Assembly: GCA_002746155.1 (NCBI GenBank) | Contig: NVWF01000010.1 | Span: 85,203-121,350 of the forward strand | Reading direction: 5' to 3' | Source of the DNA: Gammaproteobacteria bacterium | GTDB lineage: Bacteria; Pseudomonadota; Gammaproteobacteria; Enterobacterales; GCA-2746155 | Length of the DNA: 36,148 nucleotides | In this document: piece after piece, positions 23,707 to 33,918 of the stretch | How the letters are laid out: each line of letters starts with the position of its first letter | Numbering within the stretch: the first letter of the stretch is position 1 | Notes under the pieces: model-generated | The model's input: only the letters and a program-made list of their open reading frames with translations | The model's database searches: none | Told to the model about the DNA's origin: nothing | Program-made: the position numbers and the translations under genes

Positions 23707-23739
23707 TTAGCTTCTAGCTAAGAATTTCAACGGTTGAAA

Positions 23740-25824
23740 TTACTTATTAGCTTTGCGCTCACGTGCTTCAGCGATTACAGTTTCTGCAACACTGTTGGGA
23801 CAAGGGCTATAGTGAGCAAATTCCATAGAGAACTGACCACGCCCAGATGTCATTGTACGTAGTGATCCGATATAACCAAACATTTCAGATAGAGGCACAT
23901 CTGCTTTGATACGAACCCCAGTAGGCCCAGCATCTTGAGATTTAATCATGCCACGACGACGGTTAAGGTCACCAATAACATCACCTACATGGTCATCTGG
24001 CGTAAATACATCAACGTTCATCACTGGCTCAAGAATTTGAGGAGATGCCTTAGTCATTGACTGACGGTAAGCACCTTTAGCCGCTAGTTCAAATGCAATT
24101 GCCGATGAATCCACTGCGTGGAAAGCACCATCATGTACCGTTATTTTTACATCAAGTACCGGGTATCCTGCAAGGACACCTTCGGCCATCATTACTTTGA
24201 AGCCCTTCTCGATGGCAGGCATGAATTCCTTAGGAACATTACCACCTACTACTTTAGATTCGAATACAAAACCTTCGTTTTGCTCTGAAGGCTCGATGAT
24301 GTAATCAATCTTACCAAACTGTCCAGAACCACCAGACTGTTTCTTATGAGTGTAGCTATCTTCGATTTTTTGAGTAATCGTTTCACGGTATGCAACTTGA
24401 GGTTTTCCAACTGTGAGATCAACACCATAGGTACGCTTAAGAATATCAACTTTAATATCCAAGTGAAGCTCACCCATACCTTTAATAATTGTTTCACCTG
24501 AATCTTCATCAGTTTCAACCTTAAAGGAAGGATCCTCTGCAATCATTTTACCGATGGCAATACCCATCTTCTCAACAGAACCCTTGTCCTTTGGAGATAC
24601 AGCAATTGAAATTACTGGCTCAGGGAAAATCATAGGTTCTAAAATTGAAGGATGATTTGGATCACATAAAGTATGACCAGTTTGCACATTCTTCATACCA
24701 ACAATAGCAATAATGTCACCGGCTTGTGCATCGTTAATCTCTTCACGAGAGTCAGCGTGCATTTCAACCATACGACCGACTCTTTCAGTCTTACCCGTGT
24801 AAGAGTTCATGATGGTCGTGCCTTTAGATAATTTACCTGAGTAGATTCTGACGAAAGTCAGGGCACCAAAGCGGTCATCCATAATTTTAAACGCAAGAGC
24901 ACGAAATGGTTCATCAACATCAACTAGAGCAAATTCACCGGTTAGCTCACCTTCGTCATCTGTAAGCGGCTGAGGGTTAACTTCAACGGGATCAGGAAGA
25001 TAATCAACAACTGCGTCCATTACTTGTTGAACACCTTTGTTCTTAAAGGCAGAACCACATAGTGTTGGGAAGAAGTCTAATTTTCTAGTTCCTGTGCGGA
25101 TACAACGCTTGAGGTCTTCAATAGAAGGCTCTTCACCCTCTAAATATATTTCCATCAAATCATCATCTTGCTCTACTGCTGTTTCTATAAGAATCCCACG
25201 CCATTTTTCAACGTCATCAACCATATCAGCTGGAACATCTTCAACTGAGAAGTTTTCAGGTTCGCCTGAGTCATCCCAGATGTAAGCTTTACGAGTAAGG
25301 AGGTCAACCACTCCAACGAAATCATCCTCAACACCAATAGGTAAGTTCAATACTAGAGGGTTAGCCGCTAGAACATCTTCAATCTGTCCAATAACGCGCA
25401 TATAATCAGCGCCGATACGGTCCATCTTATTTACGAAGATGATACGAGCAACTTTAGATTCGTTAGCGTAACGCCAGTTAGTTTCAGACTGAGGTTCAAC
25501 ACCACCACCAGCACAAAATACACCAACACCGCCATCAAGTACTTTTAATGAACGATAAACTTCTACAGTAAAGTCTACGTGACCAGGTGTGTCGATGATG
25601 TTTAATCTATGACCATCCCATTCACACGTAGTTGCAGCTGATTGAATGGTAATACCACGTTCCTGCTCCTGCTCCATAAAGTCAGTAGTTGCAGCACCGT
25701 CATGCACTTCACCTGTCTTATGAATTTTACCAGTAAGCTTAAGAATTCTCTCAGTTGTAGTTGTTTTACCCGCGTCTACGTGGGCAAAAATACCAATGTT
25801 CCTGTATTTCGTTAAATCGACCAT
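23740..25824 (-). CDS. fusA: Elongation factor G, second-copy (FusB-like) type
   Basis: A 694-residue translational GTPase. Nucleotide-binding motifs: AHVDAGKT (14-21), DTPGH (78-82), NKMD (132-135). Full-length, with domains II to V and ending [15 protein letters not shown]. The switch region reads [14 protein letters not shown], where canonical EF-G has ITITSAATT, and [16 protein letters not shown] near the start also marks the second EF-G found in Pseudomonas, Vibrio and Shewanella. It stands alone, without rpsL, rpsG or tuf, so the canonical gene is probably elsewhere. EF-G copies can divide translocation and recycling; which job this one has cannot be read from sequence. It has its own terminator. 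Confidence 0.95.
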   Translation of the reverse strand: MVDLTKYRNIGIFAHVDAGKTTTTERILKLTGKIHKTGEVHDGAATTDFMEQEQERGITIQSAATTCEWDGHRLNIIDTPGHVDFTVEVYRSLKVLDGGVGVFCAGGGVEPQSETNWRYANESKVARIIFVNKMDRIGADYMRVIGQIEDVLAANPLVLNLPIGVEDDFVGVVDLLTRKAYIWDDSGEPENFSVEDVPADMVDDVEKWRGILIETAVEQDDDLMEIYLEGEEPSIEDLKRCIRTGTRKLDFFPTLCGSAFKNKGVQQVMDAVVDYLPDPVEVNPQPLTDDEGELTGEFALVDVDEPFRALAFKIMDDRFGALTFVRIYSGKLSKGTTIMNSYTGKTERVGRMVEMHADSREEINDAQAGDIIAIVGMKNVQTGHTLCDPNHPSILEPMIFPEPVISIAVSPKDKGSVEKMGIAIGKMIAEDPSFKVETDEDSGETIIKGMGELHLDIKVDILKRTYGVDLTVGKPQVAYRETITQKIEDSYTHKKQSGGSGQFGKIDYIIEPSEQNEGFVFESKVVGGNVPKEFMPAIEKGFKVMMAEGVLAGYPVLDVKITVHDGAFHAVDSSAIAFELAAKGAYRQSMTKASPQILEPVMNVDVFTPDDHVGDVIGDLNRRRGMIKSQDAGPTGVRIKADVPLSEMFGYIGSLRTMTSGRGQFSMEFAHYSPCPNSVAETVIAEARERKANK

Positions 25825-25950
25825 TTCATTACTCTTTGTCTAGTTAAAATATTAATTAAAATTGATACAAAATCGGGGCATATCTACTATTGCTAGCGAA
25901 TAATAGGCGCGCATCATACACTAGTTTGAAGCAAAGCGTTACTCTGTACC

Positions 25951-25980
25951 TGCATAAATAGTGCATAAATAGTGCACAAA
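25951..25980. repeat. 11-bp tandem repeat upstream of fusA
   Basis: TGCATAAATAG occurs twice in a row and is followed by the partial TGCACAAA. It lies about 130 bases before the fusA start, between fusA and the rapA stop, and may belong to the promoter region. Confidence 0.6.
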
Positions 25981-26059
25981 TTTACAGATTCTTATTAGCT
26001 AAGCAATTACATTGAAAGAAAGAACCAAAAAACATCATATTAATCAACAATTTAGTGTG

Positions 26060-28945
26060 TTAACTGTTAATAATTAAGCGTATAGCCTGTGTCTGTAATT
26101 TTGCTCTTTTTATGTAAATTGCTGACTCATCAATTTGGTGTTGTAAAAACTTTATTTCCAAGTCCCGGATATTAGGATTAACCTCTTTTAAAGACGTTAA
26201 TCTCTGCAATTCTAAGCCAAGATTAAGTTGCATAGCTTGTTCAGCCTTGTTAATAATTTCAGGTAGATGAGCTTCAGCAGCCGCTTGTGAAAAACTAATC
26301 ATTTTATCGATTTCATCTCTGACCTGTTCAACCACAGGTCTTGCGATACGCATTTTTAGTTTTACAGCCATTTTATTGAGATTTTCATGATTGACAATTT
26401 TTGTAAGCTCTTTGCCATTGATGTCAAAAAGAAACCTCATGGGCTGAATGGGTAGGTAGCGCTCAAGTTGTAAATCCTTCGGTGCCATTTTTGCCACAGT
26501 GAAACAACTTTCTAACAATAATGTTCCTGGCTTCAGTCCTTTGATTGAAATACTTGCTACGGAAGCATTGCCTATTTCAGTGCTACTAATAGCTTCCATG
26601 ATTTCAACCACCATGGGATGTTCCCAGCTCATGTATTCCATATCTTCCCGACTCAAGGCCTTGATACGGTCAAAGACGATAGTATTACCCTCTTCATTAA
26701 GCCCAGGGAAATGTTCACTTAGCATATGATCTGTGGGTTTGATAACGAGAGCATGTTCCGAGTGATAATCGTGATCCACACCAAACTCATCAAATACTCT
26801 TTTCATATAATTAGAGAGTTCACCCAATTGTTCTTCCTGCTCAATTTGTTTTATGAGGCTGTTGGCTACAACGGGATTACAGGAATTTAATTCAAGTAGA
26901 CGATCTCGTCCCTCTTGCATTTGCAGATTTAATTGTTGTGCATGCAGAGCTGTGTCAGATATTAAGGCTTCTAAATCTTCATCGGATTGTCTTAGTTGTT
27001 TTAGGAGTGGCCTTTGAAATTTTTCAAAGATAGAAAAGCCAGTACTACAACTTTTCTGAAATAAGTTTAGTCCTTGATGATACCAATTAAAGATAACTTC
27101 TTGTGCAGTTGATCGTAAATAAGGCACGTGGATCTGAATAGCATGGTGTTGTCCAATCCGATCAAGACGACCGATTCGCTGTTCAATCAGATCAGGGTTA
27201 AGTGGTAAATCGAATAAAACTAAATGATGGGCAAATTGAAAGTTACGTCCTTCACTACCAATTTCTGAACAAATAAGTACCTGAGCGCCTGCATCCTGCT
27301 CTGCAAAATAAGCTGCAGCGCGATCTCGTTCAATGATACTAAGCCCTGGATAAAAAGAGGTACATCGAATACCTGCTTTTAAATTAAGATATTTATCGAG
27401 GGCTTTAGCTGTTGCTGAATGATGACAAATCACCAGTACTTTTTTCATTTTGAGTGATTTGAGCAGGCCTTGTAACCACGCAACCCTCGAATCGTTATCT
27501 ATCCAGTCTTGCTCAGGAAATTGACTTTCAGGATGTAATAATTCTGGGATCTCATCTGTGTCTAACTTCTCATAAAGCTCAGGGCAAGCAAGGGGGTAGG
27601 CGTGTAATTGCCTTTCTGGGAAGCCTTTTATTGCTGAGCGAGTATTTCTAAATAACACTCTACCTGTGCCATGTTGGTCGAGTAGCTTGCCAATCAGTAG
27701 TTGTAACTGTTCATCATTATCCATGCCCTTTAGAAAAGTTTCTTGTAAGTTACTCGGCAATTGACTTTGGATTTCGTCTAGGGTGGATTGAGGGGTGTCT
27801 AAGGCTTTTTCAAGATTACCTTGTATAAGCTGAATACCCTCAACGACCTTGTTCAGTCTTAGATAATTTGCTTCTTCAGCTTTAAATTTTTCTAAATCAT
27901 AAAACCTGTCAGCATCAAGTAGCCTTAAGCGTGCAAAATGACTTTCAATTCCAGCCTGTTCAGGGGTAGCAGTCAGTAATAATAATCCATCGCATTTCTG
28001 GGCTAATTTTTCTACAAAATCATACTCAGGACTGCTGGATTTCTCGTTCCAGTGTAAATGATGTGCTTCATCAACAATAACTAGATCCCAATGAGTGTCT
28101 AATATCTGTTGTTGATAAAGTGGGTTTGAAACCATCACATTAAGACTGCATAAAATCCGTTGTTCAGTATCAAAGGGGTTGTCTTTGTCTTCCTCCTCAA
28201 CTGTCTCAGTTTCAGTGTCAGTTTCGTAAAATTCCATGATGGCATCGAGTCTAGCTTTATCGAATAATGAAAATGCTAGATTAAAGCGGCGTAGCATTTC
28301 AACAAGCCATTGATGTAACAGGCTATCTGGTAGAAGAATTAATATTCTTTGAGCTTGACCCGTCTGAATCTGTCGGTGGAGTATCATACCGGCTTCAATG
28401 GTTTTGCCCAGACCCACCTCATCGGCTAGTAACACGCGAGGCGCATGACGTTTGGCTACTTCATTGGCGATGTAAATCTGATGGGGTAGTAACTCAACAC
28501 GGGCACCTTGTAAGCCGTTGACCTTAGAGCCTTCTAATCGGTTGAGATGATTTAGCGTTTCTATTCTTAGACGAAACTCACTATTTCCACCAAATTGACC
28601 GCTGAGTAGACGTTGACGGGGAGTTGATAATTGTACAAAGCAGTTAAGATCAATCTCAGGTACAACGATTTCACCTGCCTGATCATCAAGGCATAAATAT
28701 CCTAATAGACCTCTCTCTTCTAGCACCTCAGAGACCTTAAATTGTTCCTCGTCCATATTGGATATTGTATCGCCTACGGCATAGCGTATACGGCTTAGAG
28801 GTGCGTTATCTCTAGCATAATTACGTATTTCAGCGATGGCGGGAAAACTAACAGTGATAATACGACCTGAGACTTGGGTTATTATCCCCAAGCCTAGATT
28901 TGACTCAGTATGACTGACCCAACGTTGACCAATAACGACATTCAT
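26060..28945 (-). CDS. rapA: RNA polymerase-associated ATPase RapA
   Basis: A 961-residue Swi2/Snf2 ATPase (E. coli RapA has 968). The N-terminal Tudor-like domains (GQRWVSHTESNLGLGIITQV) contact RNA polymerase. Walker A is at about 175-182 (DEVGLGKT, Lys181), the DEAH box at 292-295, TATPEQ after it, and the helicase C-terminal half carries GSEGRNFQFAHHLVLFDLPL and QRIGRLDRIGQ. RapA rescues stalled or post-termination RNA polymerase. The gene is intact and stands alone, with its start 256 bases from the divergent deaminase gene. Confidence 0.97.
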   Translation of the reverse strand: MNVVIGQRWVSHTESNLGLGIITQVSGRIITVSFPAIAEIRNYARDNAPLSRIRYAVGDTISNMDEEQFKVSEVLEERGLLGYLCLDDQAGEIVVPEIDLNCFVQLSTPRQRLLSGQFGGNSEFRLRIETLNHLNRLEGSKVNGLQGARVELLPHQIYIANEVAKRHAPRVLLADEVGLGKTIEAGMILHRQIQTGQAQRILILLPDSLLHQWLVEMLRRFNLAFSLFDKARLDAIMEFYETDTETETVEEEDKDNPFDTEQRILCSLNVMVSNPLYQQQILDTHWDLVIVDEAHHLHWNEKSSSPEYDFVEKLAQKCDGLLLLTATPEQAGIESHFARLRLLDADRFYDLEKFKAEEANYLRLNKVVEGIQLIQGNLEKALDTPQSTLDEIQSQLPSNLQETFLKGMDNDEQLQLLIGKLLDQHGTGRVLFRNTRSAIKGFPERQLHAYPLACPELYEKLDTDEIPELLHPESQFPEQDWIDNDSRVAWLQGLLKSLKMKKVLVICHHSATAKALDKYLNLKAGIRCTSFYPGLSIIERDRAAAYFAEQDAGAQVLICSEIGSEGRNFQFAHHLVLFDLPLNPDLIEQRIGRLDRIGQHHAIQIHVPYLRSTAQEVIFNWYHQGLNLFQKSCSTGFSIFEKFQRPLLKQLRQSDEDLEALISDTALHAQQLNLQMQEGRDRLLELNSCNPVVANSLIKQIEQEEQLGELSNYMKRVFDEFGVDHDYHSEHALVIKPTDHMLSEHFPGLNEEGNTIVFDRIKALSREDMEYMSWEHPMVVEIMEAISSTEIGNASVASISIKGLKPGTLLLESCFTVAKMAPKDLQLERYLPIQPMRFLFDINGKELTKIVNHENLNKMAVKLKMRIARPVVEQVRDEIDKMISFSQAAAEAHLPEIINKAEQAMQLNLGLELQRLTSLKEVNPNIRDLEIKFLQHQIDESAIYIKRAKLQTQAIRLIINS

Positions 28946-29125
28946 AGTTGAATTGAGACCCGTGAAAAGGTGTTCAGTTTTAAAAGTGGGCGCATTCTAT
29001 CATTAATAACTGAAACCGCTTACATTAATTATCACTTTTTAACAATTTAAGCTGCTTATATCGATTGCTAAACAGTAGATATCAACTTTATAGTATTAAA
29101 CTGAGCATCACAGGTCAAAATATGT

Positions 29126-29139
29126 TGACTAATCAGTCA
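29126..29139 (+). promoter_or_regulatory. Palindrome upstream of the purine operon
   Basis: TGACT-AATC-AGTCA, a dyad with perfect arms, overlaps a TTGACT that could be a -35 element. It resembles operators of TetR-type repressors and is not a PurR box. It lies 63 bases before the deaminase ATG and may control this operon or the divergent rapA. Confidence 0.4.
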
Positions 29140-29201
29140 GGATTGTTAATTCTATAAAGTCGATACGCCCGAATTCACCATAGAATGTAAATAGTAAAAT
29201 A

Positions 29202-30218
29202 ATGTCAGAGATTAAAAAGCTAATAGAAGCGTTACCCAAGGCAGAACTACACCTGCATATAGAAGGCTCCCTTGAGCCTGAGCTAATGTTTGCCTTAGCG
29301 AAAAGAAATGGTATATCTATAGCCTATTCAACGATAGAAGAAATACATCAGGCTTATCAGTTTGAAAACTTACAAGACTTTTTAGATATTTATTATGCAG
29401 GCATGAGCGTACTTATTAATGAGCAAGACTTTTATGATCTGACCTGGGCCTACCTTATAAAATGTCATGAACAAAATATCAAGCATGTGGAAATATTTTT
29501 CGATCCCCAAGGACATACAACGAGAGGTGTGGCCTTTTCAACAGCACTCTTTGGTATCGATAAGGCTCTTAAAAAGGGCTTTAGTGAATTTGGAATTAGT
29601 TCCAAAACGATTATGTGTTTCTTGCGACATTTATCAGAAGAAGATGCACTCATTACACTCAATGAAGCGAAGGATTTTCTTCCATTAATTGATGGTGTGG
29701 GGTTGGATTCATCTGAAGTAGGTAACCCACCTTCTAAATTTAAAAATGTTTTTGCTTCTGCTAGGGAAATGGGTCTGAAATTAGTGGCCCATGCTGGAGA
29801 GGAAGGTCCACCCTCCTATGTAGAAGAGGCTTTATTTTTGTTAAACATCGACAGGCTAGATCATGGTAATAGAGCCATGGAGTCTGAATCGCTAATCGAA
29901 GAATTAAAAACCAGACAAATTGCCTTAACGGTTTGCCCGCTATCAAATTTGAAACTAGGTGTAGTGGCGGATCTTAAAAGCCATCCACTGAAGTCAATGT
30001 TAGATCAGGGACTTTTAGCCACAGTAAACTCTGATGATCCATCTTACTTTGGCGGTTATTTAAATGATAATTATTTTGCTATTCAAGAGGCTTTAAATTT
30101 AACCAAAGAGCAAATCGTTACCTTGATCAAAAATAGTTTTACCGGATCATTTCTAGGCGATGAACAACGAAATAAATATTTAAACGAAATTGATAACTAT
30201 CTCAAAAATAACGCTTAA
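29202..30218 (+). CDS. add: Adenine deaminase (adenosine deaminase superfamily)
   Basis: A 338-residue cytoplasmic TIM-barrel enzyme. Zinc ligands: His17 and His19 (ELHLHIEGS), His197 (HAGEEGPP) and Asp278 (NSDDPSYFGG), with Glu200 as proton donor and His221 (RLDHGNRA). HIEGSLEPELMFALA, VGLDSSEVGNPPSKF and HAGEEGP are the pattern of the bacterial and fungal adenine deaminases (Aah1, Pseudomonas PA0148); adenosine deaminases have HLDGA. The expected reaction is adenine to hypoxanthine plus ammonia. It is first of four plus-strand genes with a purine theme. Adenosine as substrate is not excluded. Confidence 0.88.
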   Translation: MSEIKKLIEALPKAELHLHIEGSLEPELMFALAKRNGISIAYSTIEEIHQAYQFENLQDFLDIYYAGMSVLINEQDFYDLTWAYLIKCHEQNIKHVEIFFDPQGHTTRGVAFSTALFGIDKALKKGFSEFGISSKTIMCFLRHLSEEDALITLNEAKDFLPLIDGVGLDSSEVGNPPSKFKNVFASAREMGLKLVAHAGEEGPPSYVEEALFLLNIDRLDHGNRAMESESLIEELKTRQIALTVCPLSNLKLGVVADLKSHPLKSMLDQGLLATVNSDDPSYFGGYLNDNYFAIQEALNLTKEQIVTLIKNSFTGSFLGDEQRNKYLNEIDNYLKNNA

Positions 30219-30268
30219 CCTTTACTAATAAACACCTACTTTTAGAATATAAAGACAAGGATTTTGAT

Positions 30269-31687
30269 TTGAATAATATAACTGACTCTAACTCTGCAAA
30301 GCCAAGTAATAAACCTGATCTTAGCGCTTATCCCTACTGGAGAAATCGAGTTATGTTCTCGATGTTATCAGGCTATGCAGTGTTTTATTTCATCAGAAAA
30401 AACCTGTCTGTGGCAAATCCTCTGATCAGAGAAGAGTTTGGAATTGGTAAAGAAGAATTTGGAGCCGCTCTTGGTATAGCCGCTATTGCTTATGGACTCT
30501 CAAAATTTTTAAGTGGTATTTTATGTGATAATTTCAGCCCACGTTATGTGATGAGTACCGGTTTGTTGCTTTCTGCTTGTGTTAGTATTTTACTTGGCTT
30601 TACTTCTGAGAGTAGCAGTGCATTTCTTGGCATTTCAGTGACCAGTTTTTTTGCAATCTTTTGGGTGCTCAATAATATATTTCAAGGCATGGGACAGCCA
30701 CCCTGTAGTCGAATGTTGACCCAATGGTTTAGTCCCAATGAAATTGGTAAGCAGTGGGGCATTTGGAATATGTCTCATCATATTGGCGCTGCGGTAATCT
30801 TATCAGGTGGTGCATATCTTATTGTGTATTTTGAAACTTGGCGCGCGGCATTTTTTGCACCTGCAGCCTTTGCTTTAGTATTCGCCTTTTTCTTAATGAA
30901 TAGATTAAGAGATAGACCAGAAGATGTGGATCTACCACCCATTGAAGTCTACCAACTTTACAAGGAGTCAGAAGAAGGAGGGGAAGTTTCTCAACAAGCC
31001 ATCGATGAATTTGTTGATGATGAAAAAGAAACCGCTAAGGAAATATTTGTTAAGCACATCTTAACCAATAAACTGATTTGGCTGGTGAGTGTCGTTAACT
31101 TATTTATCTATATTGTTCGAATTGGTATTTTAGACTGGGCTCCAAGCTTTTTAAAAGAAAGTCGAGGTCTGTCTCTTTTGGAGTCTGCCATCAGCACGTC
31201 GACTTTTGAAATTGCAGGCATTGTAGGAGCTATTGCTGCGGGTTGGTTATCGGATACCGTTTTTAAAGGTCGAAGGGGCAGGGTTTCGGTTATCTTTATG
31301 ATGCTTTTAGTTGTATCAGTTTTAGCTATCCTCTATGTACCTTCGAATAACGCTGCCCTTATGTCATTAACCTTGTTTGCCGTGGGATTTTTTGTCCACG
31401 GTCCCATGTTGTTAGTGGCGGTAGCCGCAGTGGACTTTGCTACTAAAAAAGCAGCTGCTACAGCAGTTGGTCTTACTGGATTGTTTGGTTATATAGGCGC
31501 TTTCATTGCAAACTATGGCACAGGACTTATCTCTGAACGATGGGGATGGGACTATGTTATCTACTTCTATTTAGTATCTGCCTTAATTGGTACAGCTCTA
31601 CTATTATTGACTTGGAATAGCCGTTCACCTACATTGGACAAAATTCACAGTTTAAAAGAAGCTAAAAGAAACTTAAGAGAGGCTTAG
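30269..31687 (+). CDS. Organophosphate:phosphate antiporter (GlpT/UhpT family)
   Basis: A 472-residue, twelve-helix major facilitator of the OPA family. Both phosphate-binding arginines of GlpT are kept: Arg43 (FYFIRKNLSVA) and Arg284 (YIVRIGILDWAPSFLKE). Family sequences include AYGLSKFLSGILCD and FQGMGQPPCSRMLTQWF. These proteins import phosphorylated sugars or glycerol phosphate in exchange for phosphate. The start is TTG at 30269 with AAGGA nine bases upstream. It begins 50 bases after the deaminase, in a purine cluster, which makes ribose 5-phosphate a candidate substrate; this is inference. Confidence 0.85.
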   Translation: MNNITDSNSAKPSNKPDLSAYPYWRNRVMFSMLSGYAVFYFIRKNLSVANPLIREEFGIGKEEFGAALGIAAIAYGLSKFLSGILCDNFSPRYVMSTGLLLSACVSILLGFTSESSSAFLGISVTSFFAIFWVLNNIFQGMGQPPCSRMLTQWFSPNEIGKQWGIWNMSHHIGAAVILSGGAYLIVYFETWRAAFFAPAAFALVFAFFLMNRLRDRPEDVDLPPIEVYQLYKESEEGGEVSQQAIDEFVDDEKETAKEIFVKHILTNKLIWLVSVVNLFIYIVRIGILDWAPSFLKESRGLSLLESAISTSTFEIAGIVGAIAAGWLSDTVFKGRRGRVSVIFMMLLVVSVLAILYVPSNNAALMSLTLFAVGFFVHGPMLLVAVAAVDFATKKAAATAVGLTGLFGYIGAFIANYGTGLISERWGWDYVIYFYLVSALIGTALLLLTWNSRSPTLDKIHSLKEAKRNLREA

Positions 31688-31734
31688 TAAGTGCCTGACA
31701 CAAAAATTTAATAACAAAAATAAGAGAACATAAA

Positions 31735-33033
31735 ATGCTAGATTCATACTTTAAATTAAGTGAACACAACACCACTATACGCACAGAGGTCATAGCAGGC
31801 TTTACAACATTTTTGACCATGGCCTATATCATTTTAGTCAATCCAGACATCTTAGCCGAAGCAGGTATTGATCGTGACGCAGCCTTTGTTGCCACCTGCT
31901 TAGCTGCGGCTGTTGGAACCATGTTGATGGGTGTTGTGGCAAACTACCCAATTGCCCTAGCACCAGGTATGGGCGTGAACGCTTTCTTTACTTACACAGT
32001 AGTGATAGGGGGAGGTTATAGCTGGCAGGTTGCATTGGGCTCTGTATTTATCGCAGGAGTGTTGTTTTTAATTCTCAGCGTGTTGCCCATTCGAGAGTGG
32101 ATTATTAATGCCATACCCAGATCACAAAAGATGGCCATTGCCGCAGGTATTGGTCTATTTTTAGCTATCATCGCCTTGCAAAAAATGAATATAGTTGTTG
32201 ATCATCCTGCGACTCTAGTTACCTTGGGAGACATTAGTCAGCCAGTGGTGCTGCTGTCGATTTTCTGTTTTCTAATGATGGTCACCCTTGAGATCCGGAA
32301 AATACCCGGTGGAATTATTCTCAGTATTATAGCAACTACTATTATTGGCGTTGCTTTGGATATTTCAACTTTTGGAGGTGTTATGTCCATGCCTCCCTCA
32401 CTTGCACCCACTTTTGCTGAGCTTGATATAGCGGGAGCATTTAATTTAGGTATGACGGGTATTATCCTAGCTTTTCTCTTTGTTCATATGTTTGATACGG
32501 CTGGAACACTGGTCACAGTAGCAAATGCTGCTAATTTACTAGACAAGGATGGAAAGCTGCCAAGATTAGATAAGGCATTGCTAGCAGATAGTACATCTAT
32601 GTTAGCAGGTTCAGTTATAGGCACTTCTCCCGTAACCAGCTATATAGAAAGTACCGCTGGCGTTAATGCAGGTGGTCGAACTGGGTTAACGGCAGTTGTG
32701 GTGGCTCTATTATTTCTTGCGAGCTTATTTTTTGCTCCCCTAGTTGGATCAGTTCCAAGCTATGCAACCTTTCCAGTATTGCTCTTTGTGGCAAGTTTAA
32801 TGATGCGTAATATTAATCACATTGATTGGGAAGATATGACCGAGTATGTACCTGCTGTGATCACCATGGTTGTAATGCCTCTGTCCTTTTCAATTGCCGA
32901 TGGAATAGGCTTCGGTATCATCACCTACGCACTACTTAAAGTTTTGTCGGGTAAAATGAACAAATCACACATCCCAGCTCTCGTCATGGCTAGTATTTTT
33001 ATTATTAAATATGCCTTTTTAGGCGTTCATTAA
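31735..33033 (+). CDS. NCS2-family purine (adenine/hypoxanthine/guanine) permease
   Basis: A 432-residue membrane protein of the AzgA-like branch of NCS2. Typical stretches: EVIAGFTTFLTMAYIILVNP, NYPIALAPGMGVNAFFTYTV, FLFVHMFDTAGTLVTVANAA and GTSPVTSYIESTAGVNAGGR, with the usual fourteen-helix spread. Relatives (PurP, GhxP, AzgA) are proton-coupled importers of adenine, guanine or hypoxanthine. It lies between the antiporter and the LOG gene with short gaps, and fits as adenine importer for the deaminase. Confidence 0.93.
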   Translation: MLDSYFKLSEHNTTIRTEVIAGFTTFLTMAYIILVNPDILAEAGIDRDAAFVATCLAAAVGTMLMGVVANYPIALAPGMGVNAFFTYTVVIGGGYSWQVALGSVFIAGVLFLILSVLPIREWIINAIPRSQKMAIAAGIGLFLAIIALQKMNIVVDHPATLVTLGDISQPVVLLSIFCFLMMVTLEIRKIPGGIILSIIATTIIGVALDISTFGGVMSMPPSLAPTFAELDIAGAFNLGMTGIILAFLFVHMFDTAGTLVTVANAANLLDKDGKLPRLDKALLADSTSMLAGSVIGTSPVTSYIESTAGVNAGGRTGLTAVVVALLFLASLFFAPLVGSVPSYATFPVLLFVASLMMRNINHIDWEDMTEYVPAVITMVVMPLSFSIADGIGFGIITYALLKVLSGKMNKSHIPALVMASIFIIKYAFLGVH

Positions 33034-33054
33034 AAAATGTTCAAGGAAAAATCA

Positions 33055-33918
33055 ATGAAGATAATTACATTAATCACAGCAGTTTTTTTATTAAGCCTGT
33101 CACAGGGTTTAGTGGTTGCTAAACCTGTTAACAATTGTGCCAGCACGACTGAAAATGCAAGTTATACAGGTGTCTATAAAGGTGTCGAAAATAATTTAAG
33201 CCTTGCAGATTTTAATCGTGATCTTGTCTGTGCAGAGGCATTTATTTCAAGCAAATATCCCCAGGGTTTTGTAACCATATTTGGAAGTTCTCGAATCTCT
33301 GAGTCGAATAATTCTGGTGATGCAGTTATCGATGCTGCTAACGACAAGCTTTATCAACAAATTTATAATCTGGCTTTTAAATGGACGAAAGAGCATGCCA
33401 CTAAGTATCCAATTTTAACCGGTGCAGGACCAGGAATAATGGAAGCAGGTGCTAGAGGAGCTTTCAAAGCAGGTGGCCCAAGTATTGGTTACACTACCTA
33501 TTATGGACCCTCTCGAAATGCTAAGGATGGAGATGCCAGTATGGCATTTTGGCAGTACCGACCAGCCAAGGGAAAACCACAAAAAATCATTTCAGATGGA
33601 TTGATCTTCACCAGTGTGTCGATTAGAGAAAGTCTCATGATCCTGCATTCTACGGCGATGATTTTTGCACCCGGTGGAACAGGAACTGAGTGGGAATTTT
33701 TTCAAGCTATTGAACAAATCAAGAGTAAACAATTAACGCCTGTGCCGATTTATGTAGTTGGTGATAAGAAAATACATTGGCAGAGCCTATACAATCGCTT
33801 AGACGATATGGTCAAAAGAGGCACCATTAAACGCCATGAAGTTGAAGGGCTTTTCATCCATGTTGATGATCCTGAAGATGTATTTCAATTGTTAACTAAA
33901 CAGCTCAACTTAGGATAA
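33055..33918 (+). CDS. LOG-family phosphoribohydrolase with a signal peptide
   Basis: A 287-residue protein. The start at 33055 has AAGGA nine bases upstream and opens a clean signal peptide (MKIITLITAVFLLSLSQGLV, cut near VVA-KP); an ATG at 33037 would add six polar residues. The mature part has the LOG/lysine-decarboxylase-like fold: FVTIFGSSR, TGAGPGIMEAGARGAF (123-137), the conserved Arg191 and PGGTGTEWE (206-214). LOG and PpnN-type enzymes hydrolyse nucleoside monophosphates to base and ribose 5-phosphate. Known members are cytoplasmic; this one appears exported. It is last in the purine operon, 21 bases after the permease. Confidence 0.88.
   Translation: MKIITLITAVFLLSLSQGLVVAKPVNNCASTTENASYTGVYKGVENNLSLADFNRDLVCAEAFISSKYPQGFVTIFGSSRISESNNSGDAVIDAANDKLYQQIYNLAFKWTKEHATKYPILTGAGPGIMEAGARGAFKAGGPSIGYTTYYGPSRNAKDGDASMAFWQYRPAKGKPQKIISDGLIFTSVSIRESLMILHSTAMIFAPGGTGTEWEFFQAIEQIKSKQLTPVPIYVVGDKKIHWQSLYNRLDDMVKRGTIKRHEVEGLFIHVDDPEDVFQLLTKQLNLG

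Noticed and set aside
29126-29139. A PurR box upstream of the purine operon
   Set aside because: The dyad does not match ACGCAAACGTTTGCGT; I keep it only as an unassigned palindrome.
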